64,000 nucleotides of DNA from a virus. Shown piece after piece: positions 1 through 8,646 of the stretch (its first letter is position 1; every line of letters begins with the position of its first letter). The position numbers and the translations under genes are program-made. The stretch lies in the IMG/VR virus record IMGVR_UViG_3300009157_000018, positions 1 through 64,000 of that record. One strand, given 5' to 3'. The notes under the pieces were generated by a model that was given only the letters and a program-made list of their open reading frames with translations, was not told the DNA's origin and searched no databases.

Positions 1-927
1 ACGGGAGAAGAAGAAACTGTTGTGGAAGATGAGCAGCCAGCAGAGCCAACTATAGACTTGAGTGATATCAAGTATACGGGAGTGCCCTACTGGTATGAAA
101 GCGCAAAGGATACAGAGTTCCTAGAGGACTTTATCGATGCGCGTAAGACAGAACCTATCAATCTTCTGATCAAGGGACCAGCCGGTTCGGGGAAGACGCA
201 AGGAATCTACAAGCTGGCTGAACGATTGAACATTCCACTCTTTGTGATGAACTGTGCAGTCGTTACCAATATCGATCAGTGGGTTGGTTCTAAGGAAGTT
301 ACTCCAGAACGAGGAACATTCTTTCAGGGAAGTGAGCATTTGGCTCACTTGGAAGCCGATGGTGTTCCGCCTGGGATTATGTTGTACGATGAAATCAATC
401 GTATGACTCCCGATGTAGCAAACTTCTGGCTTCCATTGTTGGATGATCAGGCTGGTGTTTGGTCGCCGGTTGCTGGCCGAAAGGTAGCACTCCATCCCGA
501 TAATATCATCGTTGCTACGATGAATGAGGGCGCTGGATATACTGGAACCTATACACAAGACTGGGCACTCCGTGATCGTTTCGGATGGACATTGGAACGC
601 CAATTCCCGCCGGAACTGGAAGAAATCAGGATTCTCGTAACCCGTACAGGTATTGATCCTAACCTTGCTCAGCAAATCGTGAAGGTTTGTGACCAGTCAC
701 GAAACACTTGGGCTAGGGAAGAAATCGATACTCCAATCTCTACTCGCGCCGCAATCTTCTGGTCAATGGCCGTAGTAAGCGGTAAGGGTAGAACAGTCCG
801 TGAAGCAGCCGACTATAGTATTCTACCGCTTTACAATGGTAACGGTGGAACAGAGTCAGACCGATCTAAGATCATGATGATGTTGGATGGTAAGGTTGTA
901 GACGGAACCATCGGAGATAACTACTAA
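1..927 (+). CDS. MoxR/CobS-like AAA+ ATPase (5' end outside window)
   Basis: AAA+ ATPase of the MoxR/CobS type. Numbering from an in-frame GTG at base 22, the P-loop GPAGSGKT is at residues 52-59, a Walker B stretch MLYDEIN at about 120-126, and a sensor-1-like ATMNEG follows. The frame is open back to base 1 with an acidic, proline-containing stretch, so the true start is probably upstream of the window. MoxR ATPases work with VWA-domain partners to remodel or insert metals into client proteins; the VWA gene two positions downstream fits that pairing. The phage role is unknown. Its stop overlaps the next start by one base. Confidence 0.85.
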   Translation, partial: TGEEETVVEDEQPAEPTIDLSDIKYTGVPYWYESAKDTEFLEDFIDARKTEPINLLIKGPAGSGKTQGIYKLAERLNIPLFVMNCAVVTNIDQWVGSKEVTPERGTFFQGSEHLAHLEADGVPPGIMLYDEINRMTPDVANFWLPLLDDQAGVWSPVAGRKVALHPDNIIVATMNEGAGYTGTYTQDWALRDRFGWTLERQFPPELEEIRILVTRTGIDPNLAQQIVKVCDQSRNTWAREEIDTPISTRAAIFWSMAVVSGKGRTVREAADYSILPLYNGNGGTESDRSKIMMMLDGKVVDGTIGDNY

Positions 928-1229
928 TGGCTCAGAAGATCGCTTGCGATACGAATAACCGCACAGCAGTGAATTTCAACGCCCTACAGGTTGGTGATCT
1001 ATTTCACTGGGGCGGTGCAGCGTATGGTAAATGTTACGAGTATGTTGTTATGGAAAATAACAATGGTGTAAATCTGTTTGCGATGAGGCTACCGCGAAAC
1101 GGCAGTCTGGCTAGGATTCATCGAACAAGTTTCGCAGCCAACAGAGTTAATTGGATGCACCACGGAGAACAGTTGGATACATACTTTGCTAAGCAGACCA
1201 GGAAGAGTAGGAAACCTGCGGGACCGTAA
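927..1229 (+). CDS. hypothetical protein between MoxR and VWA genes
   Basis: A 100-residue protein starting at an ATG that shares a base with the preceding stop codon, so translation is probably coupled. It is soluble, rich in Asn, Arg and aromatic residues, with a basic C-terminus. No recognised domain. Its place between an AAA+ ATPase and its probable VWA partner suggests a link to that system, but this is context only. A terminator follows directly. Confidence 0.7.
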   Translation: MAQKIACDTNNRTAVNFNALQVGDLFHWGGAAYGKCYEYVVMENNNGVNLFAMRLPRNGSLARIHRTSFAANRVNWMHHGEQLDTYFAKQTRKSRKPAGP

Positions 1230-1234
1230 AAGTT

Positions 1235-1283
1235 CCGACGCCAGCGGGTAAGGGAAACTTTACCCGCTGTAGTCGGCGTTTTT
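1235..1283 (+). terminator. rho-independent terminator after the MoxR gene pair
   Basis: An inverted repeat with AGCGGGTAA paired to TTACCCGCT, extended by an outer CCGAC/GTCGG arm, is followed by a run of five T residues at 1279-1283. It probably reduces readthrough from the ATPase gene into the VWA gene. Confidence 0.75.
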
Positions 1284-1318
1284 GCCGAAATAAATCTCCT
1301 AAAGGAAAGGAGGAAACC

Positions 1319-3130
1319 TTGTCGAAGAATACTACTGCTGCTTACAGTTCTTATAGAACTAAGGAGTGGTGGGAATCAGACTGGGACAGATGGTCTGACT
1401 GGGAAGACGAAAGCCGATTGGTGCGGCGGGATAGTTCTGAATACAGTCCGGCAACATCTGGCAAGGGCATGACTGGTTCAGATATCAAACTAGCGGTTGC
1501 TTTGCGATCTGCTAGGGCTATGGTATCCGTTCTAGACACCAATCAGAAAGAGAAGATGTCTGTTGACTTTTTCTCTGAGGGTAGTGGTCAAATTGCGGCA
1601 ACTCTATTGAAGGCAGGGAAGATATTTATATCCGCCCAGCCTATTCTAGATTATCCCGACGATTTTACTACTGCCATTCGTTGTGTCAATGGAGAGACTG
1701 TACATGAAGTTGGTCACTCTGTTGGAACAAGGAAGCGATTAGAGAAAGGCTGTTTCCCAGCTGATACTGGTGACAAGCCCAGGGACACAGTTGTAAGGAC
1801 AATCACTAATGTTCTCGAAGATAATCTTATCGAAAGAGAACAGTTGTCGATCAATCCAGGGTTTAAGAAGCATCTTGATGCGACTTTCGAATGGATTGAG
1901 GAACAGGGATTGGCTGATAAGGACAATATTCAGCCTTGGGACGAAGCAAGTATAGAAGAAAGAACCGGCCACCTAACTCAACTCCTGAGATACAAGGATT
2001 CCACCGATAAGTGGAAGACAATTCCGAGCGATATTCAGGACACTCTCTTGGGTATCAATCAGAAGTATCTCAACTCTCGCGATTCAGAGAAGAAGGGACT
2101 TATCCTGGAGACTCTGGATATCCTAACTAAGGATGCTGAATACGAACCAACTCCTCCACCCGATGGGAATGGAGAAGAACCTGGTGAGGGACAGTCGGGA
2201 GAAGGAGAAGAAGGAAAAGAAGGTCAGGAAGGGAATGGCAAGGAGAAGAAGAATAGTCCTAGGATTATCAATGGCTTGCTTGGGCATCAGTGCCTAGGCA
2301 AAGGAACCACTGAGATTTCCAAGCAACAGGCAATTCGTATTGCTGAGTTGGTGGAACAAGAAGCTGAGTGGCATGATAAGTCTAAGACTCTTATTACTCG
2401 TCCCCCTGTAGAGACTCCCAAAGCGGCTAAGAGAACGCCAGAGGTCAATAAGTTGATCGGAGCAATCCGAGCTCGACCGACGAAGTTCACGAAACCGGCT
2501 AGTCTGCAAAAGTCAGGAACGGTAGATGCGAACAATCTCCATCGAATCTTCTACGATCCGGTGGACTTGCGAGTATTCCATCGCCCTACGATTGCGGGCA
2601 AGACTTGGGCAAGAATCTATCTGTTGGCTGATATGAGTTCTAGTATGAATACTGAACTCGAAACAGTCTACGATTGCGCTGTCATGATGATCTATGCTTT
2701 CAAGGATATGAAAGTAGCCACGAAAGTATACGGGTATACCGATCACAGTAGAATGAATCAAATCTACCGTCTTTGGGAACCCGGAGATAAGATGGAACGG
2801 CTCAATATCATCTTTGAGCAGTATCGCGGCGGCACGCCGACCGGTGATGCTCTGAACTGGGCCGTAGAAAACATCATGAAAGAGTCAGACGGACCAGAAG
2901 AAAAGAAACTGATTATTGTATTGACTGATGGTGCCCCGAACGACCGTGATCTAGTCAAGTCGGTAGTTATCGGCGCGAACAGACGCGGAATCTCCGTTCT
3001 AGAAATCGCAGTCAATACCTTTAGTGAAGAAATGCAGAAAGCGATGTTTGGTAAGAATGTGATTGCCTACCGGTATGGTGGTCCATCACAGACTTCCAAG
3101 CTTGCCAAGTGGCTATCGGAGAATATGTGA
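1319..3130 (+). CDS. CobT-like VWA protein with HEVGH metallopeptidase-like motif
   Basis: A 603-residue protein. The N-terminal half has HEVGH at residues 129-133, the zinc-binding arrangement of metallopeptidase-like domains. A Gly/Glu-rich linker lies at about 280-312. The C-terminal von Willebrand A domain has a complete MIDAS: DMSSSM, a later GGTPTGDAL threonine, and LTDGAP. This layout resembles CobT or DUF2201-type partners of MoxR/CobS ATPases, and a MoxR ATPase is encoded just upstream. Start is TTG at 1319 behind a strong AAGGAGG site. Whether the HEVGH site is catalytic cannot be told from sequence. Confidence 0.85.
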   Translation: MSKNTTAAYSSYRTKEWWESDWDRWSDWEDESRLVRRDSSEYSPATSGKGMTGSDIKLAVALRSARAMVSVLDTNQKEKMSVDFFSEGSGQIAATLLKAGKIFISAQPILDYPDDFTTAIRCVNGETVHEVGHSVGTRKRLEKGCFPADTGDKPRDTVVRTITNVLEDNLIEREQLSINPGFKKHLDATFEWIEEQGLADKDNIQPWDEASIEERTGHLTQLLRYKDSTDKWKTIPSDIQDTLLGINQKYLNSRDSEKKGLILETLDILTKDAEYEPTPPPDGNGEEPGEGQSGEGEEGKEGQEGNGKEKKNSPRIINGLLGHQCLGKGTTEISKQQAIRIAELVEQEAEWHDKSKTLITRPPVETPKAAKRTPEVNKLIGAIRARPTKFTKPASLQKSGTVDANNLHRIFYDPVDLRVFHRPTIAGKTWARIYLLADMSSSMNTELETVYDCAVMMIYAFKDMKVATKVYGYTDHSRMNQIYRLWEPGDKMERLNIIFEQYRGGTPTGDALNWAVENIMKESDGPEEKKLIIVLTDGAPNDRDLVKSVVIGANRRGISVLEIAVNTFSEEMQKAMFGKNVIAYRYGGPSQTSKLAKWLSENM

Positions 3131-3315
3131 AAGACATTACAAATGCTGAGATTCAAGACGGAGATATTCTAGTCTATGATGGCTGGAAGCTCTCTGCTTG
3201 GTCGAATGCTGAGAAATCTTCCGCTTTGCCAGGATTGGTTAGGGTAGAGTGTGCGTTTGGCACACTCTACCTTGATCCTGACGGGAAGGTAAGTATAGAA
3301 GAGCCAGAGAAATAG
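3127..3315 (+). CDS. small hypothetical protein
   Basis: A 62-residue acidic protein. I prefer the GTG at 3127, which overlaps the preceding TGA (GTGA) and has GGAG about six bases upstream; an in-frame GTG at 3109 is possible. No known domain. It is probably translationally coupled to the VWA gene. Confidence 0.6.
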   Translation: MKDITNAEIQDGDILVYDGWKLSAWSNAEKSSALPGLVRVECAFGTLYLDPDGKVSIEEPEK

Positions 3316-3329
3316 CGTTAAGGAGGCTA

Positions 3330-3599
3330 ATGTTTAGGAAGCACTGGTGGGGGGATATTCTCGGTGGCTTCGAAGAAGGAGAAGAAGAACATACAATCGG
3401 AAGGGTACACTATTCGTTGCCCTGGCCGGTGTTTATTGTAGACTGGGTGTTTGACCATCATCCCAACTGGGAATGGTGGAACAACTTTTGGGACAAGGTA
3501 TCGCCGTACTACGGCGATCCTTTGTGCTATATCTATTGCACCAAGGTCAGTCAATGGGCTTGGAAATACTCTATCGAACACGAAAGAATCGATTACTAA
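3330..3599 (+). CDS. tryptophan-rich hypothetical protein
   Basis: An 89-residue protein with AAGGAGG upstream of its ATG. It is unusually rich in Trp, Tyr, His and Phe (about ten Trp residues) with paired Trp and His motifs, and has an acidic patch near residue 15-22. There is no clear membrane segment or known fold. Confidence 0.65.
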   Translation: MFRKHWWGDILGGFEEGEEEHTIGRVHYSLPWPVFIVDWVFDHHPNWEWWNNFWDKVSPYYGDPLCYIYCTKVSQWAWKYSIEHERIDY

Positions 3600-3669
3600 T
3601 GGTCTGACTCCAGGGCCGAACGCAAGTTTGACCCTGGCGCTAGCCCACTAGGCTAGGAAAGGATGAAAC

Positions 3670-4029
3670 ATGACGAGAGAATTGCTGTTCTCCGTAACTA
3701 AGAAGGACTTGCGGATAGATACCTTCAAGTCTGGTGGCCCTGGAGGACAGAACCAGAATAAGCGAGATACGGGAGTTCGCATTACTCACAAAGCCTCTGG
3801 CGCAGTGGGTACAGCTCGCGAACACCGAACACAGGAACAGAATAAGAAAACCGCTTTTCGTCGAATGGCGGAAAGCAAGCAATTTAAGGCTTGGCATCGC
3901 GTAGAAACTGCTCGTCGATCCGGTTACTTAGCCGATATTGAGCAGAAGGTAGAGAAGCAGATGGCTCCTAGTAACCTACGGATAGAAGTCGTACAGGAAG
4001 GAAAGTGGGTAAAATGGCGACCAACGTAG
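3670..4029 (+). CDS. GGQ-domain peptide-release-factor-like protein (ArfB-type)
   Basis: A 119-residue protein made almost only of the RF-1 catalytic domain. GGPGGQNQNK at residues 22-31 carries the GGQ motif that triggers peptidyl-tRNA hydrolysis in the ribosomal peptidyl-transferase centre. Full release factors have about 350 residues with codon-recognition domains, which are absent here, so this resembles stalled-ribosome rescue hydrolases such as ArfB rather than RF1/RF2. The C-terminal tail is moderately basic but short. ATG with an AGGAAAGGA site. Phage homologues of this domain are known; the role here is inferred as ribosome rescue during heavy phage translation. Confidence 0.85.
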   Translation: MTRELLFSVTKKDLRIDTFKSGGPGGQNQNKRDTGVRITHKASGAVGTAREHRTQEQNKKTAFRRMAESKQFKAWHRVETARRSGYLADIEQKVEKQMAPSNLRIEVVQEGKWVKWRPT

Positions 4030-4367
4030 AGGAAGCATGGCGCTCTCTTGTCAACGCCGGAATCTCCGGCTACGACTGGGACGAAGACGAGCGGGCCGGG
4101 ATACGAGTCCTGACAGACCTGCTCGCAGACGAGCGGCAGGCCGGACGACAAGAAGCCATCGACTCGTTCACGGATCGATTGGACGGTCTACTGGCAAGCG
4201 AGCGGCGGGCCAATCCAAAGGTAATGGCCGAAGCACTACAGCAGTTGTGGCGAGTTCGCAATCTAGACGACTCATTCGTGTGGAACTTGCCAGTACCGCC
4301 AGACGAGAACACGGCGAAGGCGTTGTCTGCCGCTTACAACGCCATTCTCGACAGGAAGGGAGTTTAA
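4014..4367 (+). CDS. hypothetical helical protein
   Basis: About 117 residues, acidic and mostly helical by composition, with Arg/Glu-rich stretches. The ATG at 4014 overlaps the end of the GGQ gene by 16 bases; a GTG at 4005 is also in frame. It is visibly more GC-rich than the neighbours, which may mean a different origin. No domain recognised. Confidence 0.65.
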   Translation: MATNVEEAWRSLVNAGISGYDWDEDERAGIRVLTDLLADERQAGRQEAIDSFTDRLDGLLASERRANPKVMAEALQQLWRVRNLDDSFVWNLPVPPDENTAKALSAAYNAILDRKGV

Positions 4368-4368
4368 A

Positions 4369-4731
4369 TTGAATAGAAGTAGCGGGTCAACGGCAACTTT
4401 TATGAAAGAGTTTTATGCTCTTCGAATGAAAGCCTTGGCAATAGCCGAGGTGAAATGTAGAACGGAACCTAGGAACCTATATCCTGATACACAAATGGGA
4501 ATAGATGTTCGCCCCGAGGGCGTTGTCTTTTTCGATCTAGTACCTAGATCATATGATGATGGGGAAGAAGTCGCGGAGATCATCGTATCTTGGGAGGATA
4601 TCGAGGACTCTGGGACTGCCCTAAAGCGGTACAAGGCAACGATTGCTGAACGGGAGAAAGAACAAGAAGCCGAGAGAAAGAAATGGCGAGAAGATCAGTA
4701 CAATCGTCTGAAGAAAGAATTTGGTGATTGA
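4369..4731 (+). CDS. hypothetical protein with charged C-terminal helix
   Basis: 120 residues from a TTG at 4369 with AGGAAGGGA upstream. The central part looks like a small beta-rich domain. The last 35 residues are Lys/Glu/Arg-rich and likely a helix or coiled coil. Its end overlaps the start of the recombinase gene. No known family. Confidence 0.65.
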   Translation: MNRSSGSTATFMKEFYALRMKALAIAEVKCRTEPRNLYPDTQMGIDVRPEGVVFFDLVPRSYDDGEEVAEIIVSWEDIEDSGTALKRYKATIAEREKEQEAERKKWREDQYNRLKKEFGD

Positions 4732-5533
4732 TCAGTTCCTCGCTCAGTATTCCGAAAACACTCGGGATACCTATCGGATCGTGCTATCCGACTTCGGTAA
4801 GTTCCTTGGTCGTGGCCCTGAAACGGCCACTTCCGAGGAGCTTATCCGATACCAAATGAGCATATCCCACCAGGCTAATACAACTGTTGCGAAGAAGATC
4901 GCAGTTCTTTCTTCTTTTTTCCAGTTCGTTTTGTCGATGGGCATAAGGGGCGACAACCCCACTCTTCCTGTTCGTCGCAAGAAGGTGGATGTGTTCAAAA
5001 CAATTCGGTGGCTAGAAGACGATGAAGTTGATGCGTTGCTAGAAGTTGCCGAGGATACTGGGAAACGCGAGTTGGCCCTGGTTTGGCTGGCGCTGCACGG
5101 ACTCCGCGTAAGCGAGATTGTGGGGCTGAATGTCAATCAGTTCAAAACTGGCATTATCTGGAATCTTCTCGGTAAGGGCAATAAGACCAGGATTGTGCCG
5201 ATGACGCTTGCAGCTCAGAACGCAATTCGGGCTTACATTGGCAATAGGAAAAGCGGACCTCTGTTGGTTTCAAGCAGAAAGCAACGTCTTTCCAAGCGCC
5301 AAGCGCAGCGAGATATCTACAACCTGACTGAAAAGGCAGGAAAGAAGATCAACATTCACGGCTTGCGGCATACTTACGGGACTCGGGCCACGCGGCGCGG
5401 TGTTCCAACGGTAACGCTAGCCAAACTAATGGGCCACGCATCTGTGGCAACCACGCAAAAGTATGTTCACTTAGATTCTGGCGACCTACAGGAAGCCAAT
5501 GATCTAATCTATCCATCGGAGGTAGAAGTTTGA
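4721..5533 (+). CDS. tyrosine recombinase (XerC/D- or integrase-like)
   Basis: A 270-residue tyrosine recombinase with a SAM-like N-terminal core-binding domain (about 1-85) and a complete catalytic domain: Arg129 in HGLRVSEI, Lys at 152-155, His213-x-x-Arg216 in HGLRHT, His239 in MGHAS and nucleophile Tyr248. It could integrate the phage, resolve genome multimers or invert a segment. No repressor or excisionase is evident nearby, and no att core could be identified by eye. Start is TTG 4721 or GTG 4724, overlapping the previous gene. Confidence 0.9.
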   Translation: MVIDQFLAQYSENTRDTYRIVLSDFGKFLGRGPETATSEELIRYQMSISHQANTTVAKKIAVLSSFFQFVLSMGIRGDNPTLPVRRKKVDVFKTIRWLEDDEVDALLEVAEDTGKRELALVWLALHGLRVSEIVGLNVNQFKTGIIWNLLGKGNKTRIVPMTLAAQNAIRAYIGNRKSGPLLVSSRKQRLSKRQAQRDIYNLTEKAGKKINIHGLRHTYGTRATRRGVPTVTLAKLMGHASVATTQKYVHLDSGDLQEANDLIYPSEVEV

Positions 5534-5760
5534 TGTCAATTTCAAAATCAAGATTAACATGTGAATGTGGAATCCAGAGATCAGTAACAATATCATCACC
5601 AATTGGTGTTCAACTTTCAGATTTGGAAAAGCTCAATATAGCAGAAGCTTTGGCAGACGAAATTGAATATTTGGAGGAACAAGGTTTCGCAGGAAAGACT
5701 ATCAAGTGGGTAACTAATCTCAGAAGTAAATTCGTAGATGATGAAGGGAAACCAAAATGA
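5533..5760 (+). CDS. small hypothetical protein
   Basis: 75 residues. Its ATG overlaps the recombinase stop (TGATG), indicating coupled translation. It has CxC near the N-terminus and an otherwise helical acidic sequence. Codon use is more AT-rich than the next gene. Function unknown; an accessory role to the recombinase is possible from context only. Confidence 0.65.
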   Translation: MSISKSRLTCECGIQRSVTISSPIGVQLSDLEKLNIAEALADEIEYLEEQGFAGKTIKWVTNLRSKFVDDEGKPK

Positions 5761-5993
5761 CCCATAACATCGGCCACACTGAGCCGCACTACTGCGTGAC
5801 CGAAGCCGACCTGAAAGCCGAACGAGCCGACGAGCGCCGCGCCACGGTGGAGCGTATTCGGCCCTACTTTGAGACTCTGGCTGATTCCTTCGATCGAAGC
5901 CCCGCTAAACCGGGAGGCCGGTTCGCTGACGAGTTGCGCGAAAAGTGGCGAGAGATGCACGACGCCATCCTCGATACAAAGGCCGACGAATGA
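5757..5993 (+). CDS. hypothetical charged helical protein
   Basis: 78 residues starting in an ATGA overlap with the previous gene. It is dominated by Glu, Arg and Asp and predicted helical. No domain recognised. Distinctly GC-rich. Its stop overlaps the next ATG. Confidence 0.65.
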   Translation: MTHNIGHTEPHYCVTEADLKAERADERRATVERIRPYFETLADSFDRSPAKPGGRFADELREKWREMHDAILDTKADE

Positions 5994-6257
5994 AGAACTA
6001 CGCCGCAAACCAACTGCGTTACTACTTTCAATCGCACAACCTCAACGCCGTCTACCTAGAATACCTCGATGAAGCCTTAGCCGAAGCCGCCGCCCCCTAC
6101 CGCGAACTGGTCGATGGCATCGACCATGAGCGGACGCAGTACCGCGAGGCGCTGGAACGGCTGGTGGAGGGCTCAGGCTCCTCAGACCAAAGAACAGGAC
6201 TGGGAACTCGGCAAAGCACTGACCGAAGCCCGCGCCCTGCTGGAGAAGAAGCCATGA
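5990..6257 (+). CDS. hypothetical helical protein with apparent frameshift
   Basis: Starts at ATG 5990 in an ATGA overlap. The first ~60 codons encode a plausible Leu/Glu/Arg-rich helix. Near 6165-6180 the protein-like sequence moves to the +1 frame, where it continues with typical helical composition to a TGA at 6255-6257 that overlaps the next ATG. Read without a shift, the frame runs through a Ser/Gly/Arg-rich stretch into the downstream gene. A sequencing indel, a recent mutation or a programmed shift would each explain this. Confidence 0.45.
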
Positions 6258-6685
6258 TGACTGAAAAGGCTGAGTGGCTCGGAGAACTTCCCCAAGCTCT
6301 CCGAGACACCTATTCTGGTGAGTTTATCAAGTTATTTGGGAATCACAATGACGAACCACCAAACTGGAAAGAAATAAGACCAGACCAGTTTTGGAGTAAA
6401 TTCTCAAGTTATGGAACAGGCCAGGCTACATCTTTCCGTCAAATCAGTCCAGCCGACAGGAAGAAACCACTGCTGTCAGTCCATTTGTTCCATTACAGTG
6501 ATGGAACTGGGCTAGGAGTGCATGTTGACTGGAAATACCAGAATGACCCTGATTGGATTCCGACATTCTATTCGTTTGCCATTTGTGAACACAAGCGGGT
6601 ATCTACGCTAGATACCCTTCGTGGTTGGCACGAAGGCTATTGCGAAAAATGCGGAATGGGCATGAACTATGACTCCGGGGATTGA
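6254..6685 (+). CDS. hypothetical protein with C-terminal Cys/His cluster
   Basis: 143 residues if started at the ATGATG at 6254. It has aromatic-rich central beta-like sequence and a C-terminal region with CEH, a later His and CEKC spaced as a possible zinc site. In the uncorrected reading it is fused in frame to the gene upstream; the ATGA overlap argues for a separate start. No known family. Confidence 0.6.
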   Translation: MMTEKAEWLGELPQALRDTYSGEFIKLFGNHNDEPPNWKEIRPDQFWSKFSSYGTGQATSFRQISPADRKKPLLSVHLFHYSDGTGLGVHVDWKYQNDPDWIPTFYSFAICEHKRVSTLDTLRGWHEGYCEKCGMGMNYDSGD

Positions 6686-6755
6686 AAGTAAAAAACTGAA
6701 TGCAGTTTTATCCGTAATCGCTCTACTGATTGTCCTAACCATCAGAAGTATGTAA
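6669..6755 (+). CDS. tiny single-span membrane peptide
   Basis: A 28-codon frame from ATG 6669 that overlaps the previous gene by 17 bases. It encodes a short basic N-terminus (ESKKLN) and one hydrophobic span of about 16 residues, ending just before the terminator. Size and hydropathy fit a small membrane peptide; there is no other support. Confidence 0.4.
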   Translation: MTPGIESKKLNAVLSVIALLIVLTIRSM

Positions 6756-6760
6756 AGCAA

Positions 6761-6796
6761 ACCCCCGGCTCCACGCTCGGAGCCGGGGGTTTTTTT
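6761..6796. terminator. bidirectional terminator between converging operons
   Basis: A perfect 12-bp stem ACCCCCGGCTCC/GGAGCCGGGGGT with loop ACGCTC and seven Ts on the plus side. It lies between the plus-strand early genes and the end of the minus-strand Rad50 gene, so it probably stops transcription from the left and, less strongly, from the right. Confidence 0.9.
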
Positions 6797-6801
6797 ATGC
6801 G

Positions 6802-8646
6802 CTAAAGCGAAATCTGGCTTGGAGCTCGATCACGGAATTTCTCTACATGCGTCACTACGAGAATCTGCTGGTATCGCTTGGTTAACTTCTCAAACGCGGT
6901 CCATGCCATCTCTTGCCGGTCGTCATCGAGGGATTCTAGAACCTCGTCAAGGAACAGCACACCCACGGAATCGGACTGCAACTCTGCGATTGCCAGCCGT
7001 AAGGCTAGCGCGAACACATCTTGCTCGCCGCCCGACAGGTGGGCAAACCCTTTGAGTTCCCCCGAGGGCGACCGATACTGAATCTCGTAGTTCGGGGTCA
7101 GGGCCAGTTCGTCGTACTGTCCATCGGTCAGTTCGGATACAAGTTCCGAGGCGATGGCTTCCAGCGATGGAATCGCTTCCTCCACCAACTTCGCCTTGAG
7201 CACGATTAGTTCTGAGACGGTCACATCGAGGGTCGTTACGGCCTTTTCAGCCTCCTGGACATCAGCTGCGACCTGGTTGCCGCTCGCTAAGTCGGTTTCC
7301 ACGCGTTTGCGCTCGTGCTCGTCTGCCTTCATTTTGGCCGAGAGGTAGGCTGTTCGCTCACGAATCTCTGCCAATCGTTCGCGGTGAGTCTCTACAATTT
7401 CATTGGCGGTAGAGATATCGGGCTCTTCTGCAACTTTGAGTAGGTTGCGCTCAACTGATGCATTGCGGTATTCATCTTGGGCACCCCAAATTACTCGACG
7501 GGTCTGCAGTCGGAGATTTAGGTAACGGTCAACTAAATCGGCCTTTTCTTGCCATTCCTCGGCGGCCTTCTCCAACTCACGAAGTTCTTCCAGGCGGCTG
7601 TTTAGCTTTACATTCTTGCTATCGAGGGCCGCTAACTCCTTTTCGATCTCCAGCATGTGCTCTTCCATCTCGTCGAAAGGCCGACCACAATGAGGACAAA
7701 CCCCGTCCTTGTGGGCTTTCTGGAGTTCCAAGGTGCGCTCGGTCGTCATCCGCTGTTCGGTTAGTAGGTCAATGATCTGCTCGCGATCCACCATCTCTGG
7801 CTGCGGACCCGGATTGGGCGGTAAGCGCAGGGTACCAAGGGCTGCCAAAGCGTCCTGAACCGCCTTAGAAGCCCGATTTATCCTGACGATTAATGCGTCG
7901 TCGGCCTGCTTGTACTGGTCAAAAGCACGCATCTCCGCGCGTTGCGCGGCTACCACATCCTCGGCTGCTTTGAGTTCATCAGTGACGGATGCCCGTTCGC
8001 GGGCGAGCGCATCGCGCTGCCCTGTGCTTGAAAGGATTTCGTCATCCAGTTCCCTTAGGCGCTTTTGCGCCAGACGAACGTCGGTCGAGCTGCGGCGCAG
8101 GATTTCCAGTTCGCGTTTCGCTAGGCGCGTTTCATCCCGTACTCGGTCGATGGCTGACGAGACGATATCCACCCCAAGAAGCCTTAGGACCGTCTTGACT
8201 CGGTTTCCGGGAGTCAACGAAGAGAGACCGGCTAATTCCTCCTGCCGGGAGAAGACGGACACAAGGAACCCAACCCGGTCCATGCCCAAGACCTTGCCGA
8301 CCTCCACGGTCGTCGGGTCGAGGCCGTTGGCGATCCCCTCGCCGTCGCGGTCGAGACTGGCCCCGGAAGTGCCGTTGACCCGCTGCCAGCGCGTCACCTG
8401 ATAGGCGCCAGAGGGCGTCTGAAACCAAAGTGCCACCTCGGCCTTTTCCGCGCCCCAAGTGACCACATCGGCCTTCCCAGTCGGTAGCACATCAGGACCG
8501 TACAGCGCCCATGCGATGGCGTTGGCGACGGTGCTTTTGCCAACCCCGTTATTGCCGACTAAAGCGGAGATTCCTCCTGGCAGTTCCCAGTCATGCACGC
8601 CATTAAGGACACGAAAGTTCTCAGTTCGTAGGCGAGATATCTGCAC
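6802..8646 (-). CDS. Rad50/SbcC-like recombination ATPase
   Basis: A 614-residue SMC-like ATPase. Walker A GNNGVGKST at 31-39, long coiled-coil arms, a zinc hook CPHC at 317-320, and near the C-terminus the signature LSGGEQ and Walker B LFLDEVLESLD. It should pair with the Mre11-like nuclease encoded just upstream to form the phage exonuclease complex that processes DNA ends (gp46/gp47 in T4). GTG start at 8646, 26 bases inside the preceding zinc-ribbon gene. It is the last gene of the operon before the terminator. Confidence 0.92.
   Translation of the reverse strand: MQISRLRTENFRVLNGVHDWELPGGISALVGNNGVGKSTVANAIAWALYGPDVLPTGKADVVTWGAEKAEVALWFQTPSGAYQVTRWQRVNGTSGASLDRDGEGIANGLDPTTVEVGKVLGMDRVGFLVSVFSRQEELAGLSSLTPGNRVKTVLRLLGVDIVSSAIDRVRDETRLAKRELEILRRSSTDVRLAQKRLRELDDEILSSTGQRDALARERASVTDELKAAEDVVAAQRAEMRAFDQYKQADDALIVRINRASKAVQDALAALGTLRLPPNPGPQPEMVDREQIIDLLTEQRMTTERTLELQKAHKDGVCPHCGRPFDEMEEHMLEIEKELAALDSKNVKLNSRLEELRELEKAAEEWQEKADLVDRYLNLRLQTRRVIWGAQDEYRNASVERNLLKVAEEPDISTANEIVETHRERLAEIRERTAYLSAKMKADEHERKRVETDLASGNQVAADVQEAEKAVTTLDVTVSELIVLKAKLVEEAIPSLEAIASELVSELTDGQYDELALTPNYEIQYRSPSGELKGFAHLSGGEQDVFALALRLAIAELQSDSVGVLFLDEVLESLDDDRQEMAWTAFEKLTKRYQQILVVTHVEKFRDRAPSQISL

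Noticed and set aside
121-675. 184-codon minus-strand frame opposite the MoxR gene
   Set aside because: Shadow of the ATPase gene; no homology-like features and wrong strand for the operon.
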